Shown here in pieces: positions 29,468 to 37,511 of a stretch of 37,818 nucleotides of DNA (within the stretch, counting starts at the first letter, position 1; each line of letters begins with the position of its first letter). The translations under genes and the position numbers were made by a program. The notes under the pieces were generated by a model that saw only the letters and a list, made by a program, of their open reading frames with translations, did no database searches and was not told the DNA's origin. This stretch comes from Agromyces tardus (lineage in GTDB: Bacteria > Actinomycetota > Actinomycetes > Actinomycetales > Microbacteriaceae), in assembly GCF_003710805.1 (NCBI RefSeq), contig NZ_RHHB01000031.1:1-37818 (forward strand), written 5' to 3'.

Positions 29468-30532
29468 GTGAAGATCCAGAACGCGTTCCGTGTCGCCCTC
29501 GCCGGCACCCTGGGTGTCGGCGTGGGCCTCCTCATCCTGTCGTCGATCTCGAGCCTCTCGACGATCCTGACCTACATCGGCGCGGCGCTCTTCCTCGCCC
29601 TCGGCCTCGAACCGGCCGTGGGCGCGCTGGAGCGGCGCGGCCTCCCCCGCTGGGCGGCGATCCTCGTGGTCATCACGGGGGTCGCCGCCCTCGCGGCGGC
29701 CCTCGTGCTCGCGGTGGTGCCGATCATCGTCGACCAGGTGACGCAGCTCGTCGAGGAGATCCCGAACATCGTCGAGCAGGTCAACAGCGTCGACTGGATC
29801 GAGCGGCTCCAGGAGCAGTTCCCCCTCCTCGCGATCGACGAGATCAGCGCGCAGGTCTCGGCGGGGCTCACCGACTTCTTCACGAACCCCGACCAGTTGA
29901 GCGAGCTGCTCGGCGGCGTCTGGCAGGTCGCGATCGCGATCGGCGGCGGCATCTTCGCCGTCGTCATCGTGGTCATCCTCACGCTGTACTTCACGGCGTC
30001 GCTCGACTCGATGAAGCGCGCCACGTACCAGCTCGTGCCCGCCTCGAAGCGGGCGCGCTTCGCCGACCTCACCGAGCAGATCACCCAGTCCGTCGGCCGC
30101 TACGTCATCGGCCAGGTCACGCTCGCCGCATTCAACGGCGTGCTCAGCTTCATCTTCCTGTCGATCATCGGGGCGCCGTTCCCCGCGGTGCTCGCGTTCG
30201 TGGCGTTCATGTTCTCGCTCGTGCCGCTCGTGGGCACGCTCACGGGCTCGATCATCATCGTGCTCGTGTGCCTCATCCCCGGCCTCGGGTCCCCGCTCAC
30301 GGCGCTCGTGGCCGCCATCTACTACCTCGTCTACATGCAGGTCGAGGCCTACCTGCTCTCGCCGCGCGTCATGAACCGCGCGGTGAAGGTGCCCGGCGCG
30401 CTCGTCGTGATCGCGGCGCTCGCGGGCGGATCGCTGCTCGGCATCCTCGGCGCGCTCATCGCGATCCCCGTGGCGGCGTCGGCACTGCTCATCATCAAGC
30501 AGGTCGTCATCCCGCGCCAGAACGAGCGCTGA
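29468..30532 (+). CDS. AI-2E family (PerM-like) transporter
   Basis: 354 residues with about eight hydrophobic segments: two at the N-terminus, one just after (LVVITGVAALAAALVLAV), a hydrophilic amphipathic stretch at about 90-150, and five in the second half including GNLxG-like motifs (VPLVGTLTGSIIIVLVC). The C-terminal segment VKVPGALVVIAALAGGSLLGILGALIAIPVAA is characteristic of the family (given here only as a position, about 305-336). Members are putative exporters of small molecules or ions; the AI-2 role applies to few of them. The GTG at 29468 follows GAGGGGAG. It is probably co-transcribed with the coiled-coil gene 26 bp upstream and convergent with the hydrolase gene. Confidence 0.9.
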   Translation: MKIQNAFRVALAGTLGVGVGLLILSSISSLSTILTYIGAALFLALGLEPAVGALERRGLPRWAAILVVITGVAALAAALVLAVVPIIVDQVTQLVEEIPNIVEQVNSVDWIERLQEQFPLLAIDEISAQVSAGLTDFFTNPDQLSELLGGVWQVAIAIGGGIFAVVIVVILTLYFTASLDSMKRATYQLVPASKRARFADLTEQITQSVGRYVIGQVTLAAFNGVLSFIFLSIIGAPFPAVLAFVAFMFSLVPLVGTLTGSIIIVLVCLIPGLGSPLTALVAAIYYLVYMQVEAYLLSPRVMNRAVKVPGALVVIAALAGGSLLGILGALIAIPVAASALLIIKQVVIPRQNER

Positions 30533-30615
30533 CGGGGCGCTGGCGGCCGCGCAGGGCGCATTCCGCACCGGGTCGCTCCCCGGGACCGAGGGCGCGTCGG
30601 GCGGCCACCCCCGCT

Positions 30616-31482
30616 TCAGCCGGTGACGGATGCCGCGGGCCACCGGGTCGGCATCGGCAACGCGGCGGGGTTCACCACCGCGACGATCTCGTCGAGGACC
30701 CGGCGCGTCTGGGACTCCCCCACCCACAGGTGCTTGCCGCCCGCGACGTCGATCTGCTCGATGCGCGGCAGCACCGAGAACCGCTGCGCCGCTTCGGCGG
30801 GTCGGAGGAAGTCGTCGTACTCGGGCACCACCGCGACGAGACGCTGCGGCGCGTCCGCCCAGCGGCGGAGCTCCGCGTCGCTCGTGCGGCGCAATGGCGG
30901 CGACAGCAGGATCGCACCCTCGATGCGGTGCTCCAGTCCGTACTTGAGCGCGAGCTCGGTGCCGAACGACCAACCGAGCAGCCACGGGTGCGGCAGGCCC
31001 CGCTCGGCGACGAATCGCATCGCGGCCGCGACATCCGCTCGCTCGTCGTCGCCGTCGCCGAAGCGCCCCTCGCTCGTGCCCCGCGGCGAGGTGGTGCCGC
31101 GGGTGTTGAAGCGCAGCACGGCGAGGCCCGCGAGCGCCGGCAGACGTGCCGCGGCCTTGCGGATGATGTGGGAGTCCATGAAGCCGCCGGCCGTGGGCAG
31201 CGGGTGGAGCGTGACGAGCGTGGCCACGGGGGCGCGGTCGACGGGCGTGGCGAGCTCGCCCACGAGCGTGAGGCCGTCGTCGGTGCGCAGCTCGATCTCC
31301 TCGCGCACGGCGGGGAGCTCGACGCCCGCCCGGATGTCGACGAGCGCGGAGCCGTCGGACGTCGCCGAGGTCGCCGCGGCCGTCGGGGCCGCCGCATCTG
31401 CGGCATCCGCGGCGCCCGTCGCACTCGTCGGAGCCGCGGGCTCCGCTGGACGTCCGGGATTCGTGCCACTCGAGTCGGTCAC
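30616..31482 (-). CDS. Alpha/beta hydrolase
   Basis: 288 residues. An Ala/Thr/Ser-rich, probably disordered N-terminus (1-50) precedes an alpha/beta hydrolase domain with the oxyanion region HPLPTAGGFMDSH, NTRGTTSPRG, nucleophile Ser in GWSFG, the acid in VPEYDDF, and the His in GGKHLWVGE. The complete triad predicts an esterase, thioesterase or peptidase-like hydrolase; the substrate is unknown. The GTG at 31482 overlaps the stop of the upstream zinc-motif gene (GTGA) and has GGAGGA about nine bases upstream, so the two genes are coupled. It is convergent with the AI-2E transporter, and I see no clear terminator in the 83-bp gap between them. Confidence 0.88.
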   Translation of the reverse strand: MTDSSGTNPGRPAEPAAPTSATGAADAADAAAPTAAATSATSDGSALVDIRAGVELPAVREEIELRTDDGLTLVGELATPVDRAPVATLVTLHPLPTAGGFMDSHIIRKAAARLPALAGLAVLRFNTRGTTSPRGTSEGRFGDGDDERADVAAAMRFVAERGLPHPWLLGWSFGTELALKYGLEHRIEGAILLSPPLRRTSDAELRRWADAPQRLVAVVPEYDDFLRPAEAAQRFSVLPRIEQIDVAGGKHLWVGESQTRRVLDEIVAVVNPAALPMPTRWPAASVTG

Positions 31483-31787
31483 AATGTTCCGATCCTCCAA
31501 CAGTGCGTGTGCCAGTGCCGGCGGGCGGCGAGGTCGGCCGCATCGCCGAGCACGCCGTCGGCCCGCCACGTGACGAGGTGCGCGACTCCGGGTTCGACGT
31601 CGAGCCCGCAGCCGGGGCAGAGGTAGGCCTTCACGGCCTGTGCCTCGGAGACGGGCTGCACGTTCCATTCACGACCGCCGCGCACCTCGGTGCGCCGCCA
31701 TCCTGCGGTGAGCCGCTCCACGTCGAGCTCGGGGTGCTCGTCGCGTGCGCGGGCCGCTCGTCCCCGTGAGCGGTGCGAGCGTGCCAT
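31479..31787 (-). CDS. Small zinc-motif protein, function unknown
   Basis: 102 residues. A basic N-terminus (SHRSRGRAARARDEHPEL) is followed by a region with GWRRTEVRGGREWNVQPV. The C-terminal half has CPGCGLDV and later HWHTHC, giving a CxxC...HxxHC set that could bind zinc. I do not recognise a characterised family, although short proteins of this layout are conserved in actinobacteria. The ATG at 31787 is preceded at six bases by TAGGAT, a leaderless -10 box, with no Shine-Dalgarno. It is translationally coupled to the following hydrolase gene (GTGA overlap), which hints at a shared role. Confidence 0.85.
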   Translation of the reverse strand: MARSHRSRGRAARARDEHPELDVERLTAGWRRTEVRGGREWNVQPVSEAQAVKAYLCPGCGLDVEPGVAHLVTWRADGVLGDAADLAARRHWHTHCWRIGTL

Positions 31788-31799
31788 GCGTCAATCCTA
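31788..31799 (-). promoter_or_regulatory. Leaderless promoter (-10 TAGGAT) of the zinc-motif/hydrolase operon
   Basis: TAGGAT (31799-31794) is followed by TGACGC and the ATG at 31787. It lies in the 20-bp gap before the stop of the lysozyme-like gene. Confidence 0.5.
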
Positions 31800-31807
31800 T
31801 GCGGGTG

Positions 31808-32455
31808 TCAGTACCAGCCGACGCTCGAGGAGTGCGCCCAGGCGCCGCAGGGGGTGCCGTAGCGACCTTGGATGTAGCCGAGCCCCCACTCGATCTGCGT
31901 GGCGGCGTTGGTCTCCCAGTCGGCGCCGGCCGTGGCCATCTTCGAGCCGGGCAGCGCCTGCGGGATGCCGTACGCGCCGCTCGACGCGTTGTAGGCGTTC
32001 ACCCGCCAGCCCGACTCCTTGTTCCACAGCGCGACGAGGCAGTCGAACTCGGTCGAGGGCCAGCCGCGGGCGGCGACGGCGGTCGCGCCGTACGCCTGCG
32101 CCGAACCCGGGTCGGGCGAGATCGCCGGGGGCGCCCAGCCGACAGCCGCGGCGGCGGGCTCGGGCTCGGGTTTCTTCTCGACGATGTACGACTCGTGCGC
32201 GACATCGATCGCGTAGTCGCCGCCGACGTCGACGGCCTGCACCTGCTCGCCGCCGAAGCGGTCGCCTGCGGCGGCGAAGCCCGACGATGCCGTCGCTCCA
32301 GACGGGTCGACGACGTTGACCGCGACGAAGCCCACGGATGCCGCGAACGCGAACACGACCGTCGCGGCCTGCTTCACCCGGCCGGGGCGACGGGGCGCGC
32401 TCGACACCGCACCTCTCGGCCCAGTCGGCTCGATCGTCCCGTTATGCCTGCCCAC
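31808..32455 (-). CDS. Secreted lysozyme-like/transglycosylase-fold protein
   Basis: 215 residues from the GTG at 32455. A hydrophobic signal or anchor at about 32-50 (AATVVFAFAASVGFVAVNVV) follows a basic stretch, so the domain lies outside the membrane. A Pro/Glu-rich linker (about 95-120) precedes a C-terminal lysozyme-like domain, FDCLVALWNKESGWRVNAYN then SGAYGIPQALPGSKM and WGLGYIQGRYG. The Glu of NKESGW is the presumed catalytic acid of this SLT/resuscitation-factor-like fold acting on peptidoglycan. Start choice: TACACT (32470-32465) predicts a message beginning within a few bases of GTG 32455. A GTG at 32407 behind GAGAGG is a reasonable alternative and would leave the signal intact. 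Confidence 0.85.
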   Translation of the reverse strand: MGRHNGTIEPTGPRGAVSSAPRRPGRVKQAATVVFAFAASVGFVAVNVVDPSGATASSGFAAAGDRFGGEQVQAVDVGGDYAIDVAHESYIVEKKPEPEPAAAAVGWAPPAISPDPGSAQAYGATAVAARGWPSTEFDCLVALWNKESGWRVNAYNASSGAYGIPQALPGSKMATAGADWETNAATQIEWGLGYIQGRYGTPCGAWAHSSSVGWY

Positions 32456-32464
32456 GATTGCACG

Positions 32465-32470
32465 AGTGTA
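32465..32470 (-). promoter_or_regulatory. -10 box (TACACT) of the lysozyme-like gene
   Basis: TACACT lies nine bases before the GTG at 32455, giving a leader of at most a few bases for that start or about 50 nt for the GTG at 32407. The hexamer matches the mnmA -10 box. Confidence 0.4.
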
Positions 32471-32506
32471 TCGGAGGCGCCGACGGGAGTCGAACCGCCC
32501 CACCGG

Positions 32507-33061
32507 TCAGCGCACGGCGAGCATCACGTCGACGACCGCGTCGAGCACGAGGTCGACCTGCGACTCGCGGTAGCCGCCGCGCTGGGCCGTGAACACCACG
32601 GCGCGAACGTCGTCGATGCCGATGGGCCAGCCGTCGCGGAAGTAGCGCGTGAGCTTGTCGGCGAACCGGTCGACCTCGCGCACGTTGTAGCCGAGCGAGA
32701 GGATGCTCGTGCGATCGAAGCGCTGACCCTCCGGCCGTGCGAGGCGGTTCGAGACGACCTGGGCGGTGGTGCGCGCCTCGGACAGCCACACCTCGTCGCC
32801 GTGCAGACGCGCCGCCACCTGGCGCTCACGCGCCGCGAACGCGTCCTCGAGGCGCTCGAGGGCGGCGTCGACGTGTGCCGTCGAGTAGCCGCCCTTCTGC
32901 ATCGAGAACGCCGTGAGGCGGATGCGCTCGGAGTTCAGCTCCCGATCGTCGGCGCGGACCCGTCCGTCGTACGCGCGGCGGGCGAGCTGCAGGAAGTCCT
33001 CGACCTCTGCGGTGTTGTAGCCGAGCTGGTTCTTGCGAGCACGGGGAAAGGTGGCATCCAC
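32507..33061 (-). CDS. DivIVA-domain repeat protein
   Basis: 184 residues, made of two tandem halves. Each half holds an LGYN-x-x-E-V-D/E motif (LGYNTAEVEDFLQLARRAY near 13; LGYNVREVDRFADKLTRYF near 121) followed by a GGY-x4-VD motif (KGGYSTAHVDAAL; RGGYRESQVDLVL). These are four copies of the DivIVA N-terminal membrane-binding motif without a long coiled coil. It corresponds to the actinobacterial DivIVA-repeat family, whose function is not established; recruitment to curved membrane is inferred. The GTG at 33061 is chosen because GATAAT lies exactly six bases upstream, a leaderless promoter. It follows cdsA by 20 bp on the same strand. Confidence 0.88.
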   Translation of the reverse strand: MDATFPRARKNQLGYNTAEVEDFLQLARRAYDGRVRADDRELNSERIRLTAFSMQKGGYSTAHVDAALERLEDAFAARERQVAARLHGDEVWLSEARTTAQVVSNRLARPEGQRFDRTSILSLGYNVREVDRFADKLTRYFRDGWPIGIDDVRAVVFTAQRGGYRESQVDLVLDAVVDVMLAVR

Positions 33062-33073
33062 CGCACCATTATC
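33062..33073 (-). promoter_or_regulatory. Leaderless promoter of the DivIVA-repeat gene (-10 GATAAT)
   Basis: TGATAAT ends six bases before the GTG start. This is the strongest -10 match among the leaderless starts in the window and lies in the 20-bp gap after cdsA. Confidence 0.6.
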
Positions 33074-33081
33074 ACCGAGTC

Positions 33082-34065
33082 TCACCCGAACAACCGGAAG
33101 GCGACGAAGGCGACCGCCGCCGACGGCAGGATCGAGTCCAGCCGGTCGAGGAATCCGCCGTGACCCGGCAGCCACGAGCTCATGTCCTTGATGCCGAGGT
33201 CGCGCTTGATGAGGGATTCGGCGAGATCGCCGAGCGTGGCGGTGAGGAAGATCGCCGCGCCGAACGCGAGGCCGAACCACCACGTGTTGCCGAGCATGAG
33301 GGTCGAGACCAGCACGCCCGCGATGAGCGACGCGAGCGCGCCGCCCGCGAAGCCCTCCCAGGTCTTCTTGGGGCTGATGACGGGCGCCATCGGATGCTTC
33401 CCGAAGGCCAGTCCCGAGGCGTACGCGCCCGTGTCGGCCGCGACCGCCGTGATGATGAAGCCGAGGGTCCACCACTGGCCGCCCTCCGCGGCCGTGAGCA
33501 CCACCGTGAACGTCGCGAGGAACGTCACGTAGCCCTGCACGAACACGCTCGCGGCGAGGTCGCGGCTGAGCCCGGTCGAGCTCGCGCGCACCTTCGCCGA
33601 GGACTGCTCGACGAGTCGCCAGACGACCACGACGAGCGCGGCGCCGAGCACCACGAGCAGCTGCGCCGGCGCGCCGCCGTAGTACGCGACGGGCACGGCG
33701 ATGACCGCGGCGGCGACGGTCGGGATGCGCGGCACCACGTACCCGCCGTGGCGCAGCGCGACGGCGAGCTCGTAGCTCGCGAACGCCGCGAGCACCGCAG
33801 CGAACGCCATGAAGAGTTCCTTCACGACGAGCAGGCTCAGCAGGAACAGCCCGCCGAACGCCACCGCGATCAGGATCGCGAGCAGCAGGTTGCGACCGGT
33901 GCGGGCGTTGATGCGCTCCTGCGCCTGGTCGAACTGCGCGCGCGACGCCTCCAGCTGGCGCTCGAGATCGGCCCGTCGTGCGTGCACCTGAGCCCGGAAT
34001 TCGCCGCGTGCCGCGTGATCGTGGCCCTCGGCGTCCGGCCGCTCCCCCCCTGGGACGCCTGTCAT
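33082..34065 (-). CDS. cdsA: Phosphatidate cytidylyltransferase
   Basis: 327 residues. About 55 N-terminal hydrophilic, charged residues (ERQLEASRAQFDQAQERINA) look like a short coiled coil. Seven to eight membrane helices follow. The family signature is complete near the C-terminus: S-L-I-K-R-D-L-G-I-K-D, then LPGHGGFLDRLD, which binds CTP and Mg. It makes CDP-diacylglycerol from phosphatidic acid at the start of phospholipid synthesis. The ATG at 34065 lies 8 bp after the frr stop, with GAGG upstream. The pyrH-frr-cdsA order is conserved in many bacteria. The soluble N-terminal extension is not part of the E. coli enzyme. Confidence 0.96.
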   Translation of the reverse strand: MTGVPGGERPDAEGHDHAARGEFRAQVHARRADLERQLEASRAQFDQAQERINARTGRNLLLAILIAVAFGGLFLLSLLVVKELFMAFAAVLAAFASYELAVALRHGGYVVPRIPTVAAAVIAVPVAYYGGAPAQLLVVLGAALVVVVWRLVEQSSAKVRASSTGLSRDLAASVFVQGYVTFLATFTVVLTAAEGGQWWTLGFIITAVAADTGAYASGLAFGKHPMAPVISPKKTWEGFAGGALASLIAGVLVSTLMLGNTWWFGLAFGAAIFLTATLGDLAESLIKRDLGIKDMSSWLPGHGGFLDRLDSILPSAAVAFVAFRLFG

Positions 34066-34073
34066 GGTGTGCC

Positions 34074-34628
34074 TCAGACCTCGAGGAGTTCGGCTTCCTT
34101 GCGCTTGAGCGCGTCGTCGATCTGGTCGACGTGGCTCTTGGTCACCTGCTCGAGCTCCTTCTCCGCACGGGACACCTCGTCGTCGCCCACCTCGCCCTTG
34201 AGCGCGTCGAGGTCGTCCTTCGCCTTGCGGCGGATGTTGCGCACCGAGACGCGCGCGTCCTCGGCCTTGGAGCGGACGATCTTCACGAACTCCTTGCGGC
34301 GCTCCTCGGTGAGCTCGGGGAGCGTGACGCGGATGATGTTGCCGTCGTTCGACGGATTCGCGCCGAGGTTCGGAGTGTCGCGGATGGCCTGCTCGATGTC
34401 GCGCAGCGCGCTCTTGTCGTAGGGCGTCACGACGAGGGTGCGCGCCTCGGGGTTGTTGAGCGACGCGAGCTGCGAGAGCGGCGTGGGCGTGCCGTAGTAG
34501 CTCACCATGATCTTCTGGAACAGCTGCGGGTTGGCGCGGCCCGTGCGCACCGTGGCGAAGTCGTCCTTCGCGACCTCGACGGCCTTGTTCATGCGCGTGC
34601 TGGCTTCGGACAGTACATCCGCGATCAC
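34074..34628 (-). CDS. frr: Ribosome recycling factor
   Basis: 184 residues, the standard length. It has the N-terminal helix ([22 protein letters not shown]), the small domain with [29 protein letters not shown] and [18 protein letters not shown], and the C-terminal helices ending EAELLEV. With EF-G it splits post-termination ribosomes. The GTG at 34628 follows GAAGGAGTCCCC. It lies 31 bp after pyrH and 8 bp before cdsA, so it is part of the same transcription unit. Confidence 0.97.
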   Translation of the reverse strand: MIADVLSEASTRMNKAVEVAKDDFATVRTGRANPQLFQKIMVSYYGTPTPLSQLASLNNPEARTLVVTPYDKSALRDIEQAIRDTPNLGANPSNDGNIIRVTLPELTEERRKEFVKIVRSKAEDARVSVRNIRRKAKDDLDALKGEVGDDEVSRAEKELEQVTKSHVDQIDDALKRKEAELLEV

Positions 34629-34659
34629 GGGGACTCCTTCGTTTCTGGCTCGGGACAGT

Positions 34660-35391
34660 CTATCGAGAGGTGGCGGGCTCGCCGTTGCTGACGATGGTCC
34701 CGAGGTCGGTGCCCAGGATCGCCTGCGTGACGTTGCCGGCGGGCTCCATGCCGAAGACCTGCATCGGCATGCCGTTGTCCATGCAGAGGCTGAACGCGGT
34801 CGAGTCGACCACCTTGAGGCCGCGCTGCAGGGCCTCCTGGTAGCTGATGCGGTCGATCTTGTGCGCGTCGGGGTTCGTGCGCGGGTCGTCGGAGTAGACC
34901 CCGTCGACGCCGTTCTTCGCGACGAGCACGACGTCGGCCCCGATCTCGAGGGCCCGCTGCGCGGCGACCGTGTCGGTGGAGAAGTACGGCAGGCCGGCAC
35001 CGGCGCCGAAGATGACGACGCGCCCCTTCTCGAGGTGCCGCTCGGCGCGGCGCGGGATGTACGGCTCCGCGACCTGGGTCATCGAGATGGCCGACTGCAC
35101 GCGGGTCTCCGCGCCGGCCTGCTCGAGGAAGTCCTGCAGTGCGAGCGAGTTCATGACCGTGCCGAGCATGCCCATGTAGTCCGCGCGTCCCCGGTCCATG
35201 CCGCGCTGGCTGAGCTCGGCGCCGCGGAAGAAGTTGCCTCCGCCCACGACGATCGCGACCTCGACGGTGCGCGCGGCATCGGCGATCTCCCGCGCGAGCG
35301 AGCTCACCACGTCGGGGTTCACGCCCAGGGCGCCGCCTCCGAACGCCTCGCCCGACAGCTTCAGCATGACCCTGCGCTTGCGTTCCGTCAT
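34660..35391 (-). CDS. pyrH: Uridylate kinase
   Basis: 243 residues, amino-acid-kinase fold. The motifs are [14 protein letters not shown] at the N-terminus, [29 protein letters not shown], the ATP-site [16 protein letters not shown], and [15 protein letters not shown]. It phosphorylates UMP to UDP and in bacteria is allosterically controlled by GTP and UTP. The ATG at 35391 is chosen over an in-frame upstream extension because the conserved domain begins seven residues in and GGGGAAGGAT precedes it. It is separated from tsf by a strong hairpin, so pyrH-frr-cdsA is probably its own operon. Confidence 0.96.
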   Translation of the reverse strand: MTERKRRVMLKLSGEAFGGGALGVNPDVVSSLAREIADAARTVEVAIVVGGGNFFRGAELSQRGMDRGRADYMGMLGTVMNSLALQDFLEQAGAETRVQSAISMTQVAEPYIPRRAERHLEKGRVVIFGAGAGLPYFSTDTVAAQRALEIGADVVLVAKNGVDGVYSDDPRTNPDAHKIDRISYQEALQRGLKVVDSTAFSLCMDNGMPMQVFGMEPAGNVTQAILGTDLGTIVSNGEPATSR

Positions 35392-35419
35392 CCCCGACCG
35401 ATCCTTCCCCTTGGGAGTA

Positions 35420-35425
35420 AAACTA
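35420..35425 (-). promoter_or_regulatory. Candidate -10 box (TAGTTT) of pyrH-frr-cdsA
   Basis: TAGTTT lies about 29 bases before the pyrH ATG, in a locally AT-rich patch after the tsf terminator. No -35 match was found. Confidence 0.35.
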
Positions 35426-35486
35426 CTGGTTCGCCGATCGCGGCGCAGTGCCGGATCGCGGGCGTTCCGCGCGCCCGTCGGCGCAC

Positions 35487-35500
35487 GGCATCCGGATGCC
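35487..35500. other. Intergenic inverted pair of the GGATGCC word (GGCATCCGGATGCC)
   Basis: A perfect 14-bp palindrome between pyrH and the tsf terminator. It is one of three places where the over-represented word occurs as an inverted pair. Confidence 0.8.
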
Positions 35501-35516
35501 AGCCCGGACACAGCAA

Positions 35517-35550
35517 AGGAGTCCGGATCGCTCGTGCGATCCGGACTCCT
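35517..35550 (-). terminator. Terminator of rpsB-tsf
   Basis: Arms 35517-35531 (AGGAGTCCGGATCGC) and 35536-35550 are exact reverse complements over 15 bp with a four-base loop. TTTG follows in the minus-strand reading direction. It lies 10 bp after the tsf stop codon. Confidence 0.85.
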
Positions 35551-35559
35551 CCATGGCTG

Positions 35560-36390
35560 CTAGGCGCCGACCTTGAAGCGAGCGAAGTCGCTCACCGTGA
35601 GGCCTGCGTCGGCGAGGACCTTGCCGACCGAGAGCTTGTTGTCCTTGGCGTAGTCCTGCTCGAGCAGTGCGACCTGCTTGAAGTAGGCGCCGAGTCGACC
35701 CTCGATGATCTTCGGAAGGGCGGCCTCGGGCTTGCCCTCCTCGCGGGAGATCTGCTCGACGATCGCGCGCTCCTTCTCGACCGCGTCGGCCGGGACGTCC
35801 TCACGGGTGAGGTACTCCGGGTTCGCGAACGAGATGTGCTGGGCGACCGAGCGGGCGGTCTCTGCGTCGGCGCCGGCGTAGCCGAGCACCACGCCGACCT
35901 GCGGGGGCAGGTCCTTCGACGTCTTGTGCAGGTAGATCGAGAAGTTCTCGCCCTTCACGAGGCGGATGCGGCGCAGCTCGACCTTCTCGCCGAGGATCGC
36001 CGCCTCCTCGTCGATCACGGTGCCGACGGTCTTGCCCTCGGCCGGCGCGGCCAGGGCGGCCTCGACGGTCTCGGCGCGGGCGGCCGCGACGGCGGCGAGC
36101 ACGCGGTCGGCGAGGCCGACGAACTTGTCGCCCTTGGCGACGAAGTCGGTCTCGCAGGCGAGCTCGATGAGCGTGGCGGTGCCGTCGCCGTTGTCGACGG
36201 CGGCGACGAGGCCCTCGGCGGTGGAGCGGTCGGCACGCTTCGCGTTGCCCTTCGCGCCCTTCAGGCGGAGGATCTCGACGGCCTTCTCGATGTCACCGTC
36301 GGCCTCCACGAGTGCGTTCTTCGTGTCGACCATGCCGGTGCCGAGGCGCTCGCGCAGGTTCTTGACGTCTTCGAGAGTGAAGTTGGCCAT
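35560..36390 (-). CDS. tsf: Elongation factor Ts
   Basis: 276 residues. The N-terminal UBA-like domain has LRERLGTGMVDTKNALVEADGD, followed by the AEGLVA segment, the TDFVAK motif that inserts into EF-Tu (ACETDFVAKGDKF), HISFANPEYL and the C-terminal dimer region. It exchanges GDP on EF-Tu. The ATG at 36390 has AGGAGA upstream. It lies 29 bp after rpsB, the universal rpsB-tsf pair, and is followed by a strong terminator. Confidence 0.98.
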   Translation of the reverse strand: MANFTLEDVKNLRERLGTGMVDTKNALVEADGDIEKAVEILRLKGAKGNAKRADRSTAEGLVAAVDNGDGTATLIELACETDFVAKGDKFVGLADRVLAAVAAARAETVEAALAAPAEGKTVGTVIDEEAAILGEKVELRRIRLVKGENFSIYLHKTSKDLPPQVGVVLGYAGADAETARSVAQHISFANPEYLTREDVPADAVEKERAIVEQISREEGKPEAALPKIIEGRLGAYFKQVALLEQDYAKDNKLSVGKVLADAGLTVSDFARFKVGA

Positions 36391-36419
36391 GTTGTGTGAA
36401 GTCTCCTGGACTCGTGGTC

Positions 36420-37346
36420 TTACTTGGACTCGGCTGCGGCAGCGGCCTCGGCGTCGGCCTCGGACTCGGTCGCGGCGACCTCGGTCGCGGCCTCGTCGAC
36501 GACCTCTGCGGCCTCCGCCTCTGCTTCTGCCTCGGTGCCGGCGACCTTCTCGGTGTCGGCGGAAGCCTGGGCCGGCGTGGTCTCGCTCGACGCCTGGAGG
36601 AGCTCGGCCTCCCACTCGGCGAGCGGCTCGGCGGCCTCCTGGCCCTCCTCGGGCTTCTGGTGGCGCTGGATGAGGCCCTCGGCCGCGGCGTCAGCGATGA
36701 TGCGGGTGAGCAGGCTCACCGAGCGGATCGCGTCGTCGTTGCCCGGGATCGGGTACTGCACCTCGTCGGGGTCGCAGTTGGTGTCGAGGATGCCGATGAC
36801 GGGGATGTTGAGCTTCTTGGCCTCGTCGATCGCGAGGTGCTCCTTCTTGGTGTCGACCACCCAGAGGGCCGACGGCGTCTTCGTCAGGTTGCGGATGCCG
36901 CCGAGCGACTTGTGCAGCTTGTCGAGCTCGCGCTTCTTGAGGAGGAGCTCCTTCTTGGTGAAGCCGCTCGTGGTGCCCTCGAAGTCGAGCTCCTCGAGCT
37001 CCTTCATGCGCGCGAGGCGCTTGGAGACCGTGGTGAAGTTGGTGAGGAGGCCACCGAGCCAGCGCTGGTTCACGTAGGGCTGGCCGACGCGGGTCGCCTG
37101 CTCGGCGATCGACTCCTGCGCCTGCTTCTTGGTGCCGACGAAGAGGATGGTGCCGCCGTGGGCGACCGTCTCCTTGACGAAGTCGTAGGCCTTGTCGATG
37201 TAGGCGAGCGACTGCTGCAGGTCGATGATGTAGATGCCGGAACGCTCGGTGAAGATGAACCGCTTCATCTTCGGGTTCCAACGGCGGGTCTGGTGCCCGA
37301 AGTGCACGCCGCTGTCGAGCAGCTGGCGGATGGTGACGACGGCCAT
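36420..37346 (-). CDS. rpsB: 30S ribosomal protein S2 with acidic C-terminal extension
   Basis: 308 residues. Residues 1-230 match S2: [57 protein letters not shown] and [14 protein letters not shown]. The last 75 or so are an Ala/Glu-rich tail (repeated A-E-A and E-S-E-A units) with no counterpart in E. coli S2 (241 residues), ending AAAAAESK. S2 joins the 30S late and stabilises the platform. The ATG at 37346 follows AAGGAG. A promoter and a structured leader of about 160 nt precede it, suggesting growth-rate or S2 feedback control of the rpsB-tsf operon. Confidence 0.98.
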   Translation of the reverse strand: MAVVTIRQLLDSGVHFGHQTRRWNPKMKRFIFTERSGIYIIDLQQSLAYIDKAYDFVKETVAHGGTILFVGTKKQAQESIAEQATRVGQPYVNQRWLGGLLTNFTTVSKRLARMKELEELDFEGTTSGFTKKELLLKKRELDKLHKSLGGIRNLTKTPSALWVVDTKKEHLAIDEAKKLNIPVIGILDTNCDPDEVQYPIPGNDDAIRSVSLLTRIIADAAAEGLIQRHQKPEEGQEAAEPLAEWEAELLQASSETTPAQASADTEKVAGTEAEAEAEAAEVVDEAATEVAATESEADAEAAAAAESK

Positions 37347-37379
37347 GGCCGTACTCCTTTGTTCTCAGTTGTCGCCCCG

Positions 37380-37422
37380 GCCGGCGGCCGTGAGCCCTGG
37401 TGCCCGGCACGGCTCCGCCGGC
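37380..37422 (-). promoter_or_regulatory. Structured rpsB leader, candidate autoregulatory element
   Basis: Arms 37380-37392 and 37408-37422 form an eight-bp stem (GCCGGCGG with CCGCCGGC), a two-base bulge and a further five-bp stem (CCGTG with CACGG). This lies between the promoter and the Shine-Dalgarno. S2 represses its own mRNA in E. coli; whether this hairpin is the target here is inference. Confidence 0.5.
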
Positions 37423-37511
37423 TCCATGGTGTGAGCACGGAGCGGGACTGAGTGGAGTCGTCGGCCGAATCGGCACGCGTAGTCACCCCGGCAGGCCGAG
37501 GTGCTCTCGAC

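Noticed and set aside
30533..30615. Terminator between the AI-2E transporter and the hydrolase
   Set aside because: Only short or mismatched stems (for example GGTC...GACC) could be drawn, so it is not listed as a feature.
32475..32500. tRNA-like T-loop (minus-strand GGTTCGACTCCCGTC followed by GGCGCC)
   Set aside because: The T-stem arms do not pair (GGCGG against CCCGT), and no D-arm, anticodon arm or matching acceptor strand lies upstream, where the DivIVA-repeat gene is located.
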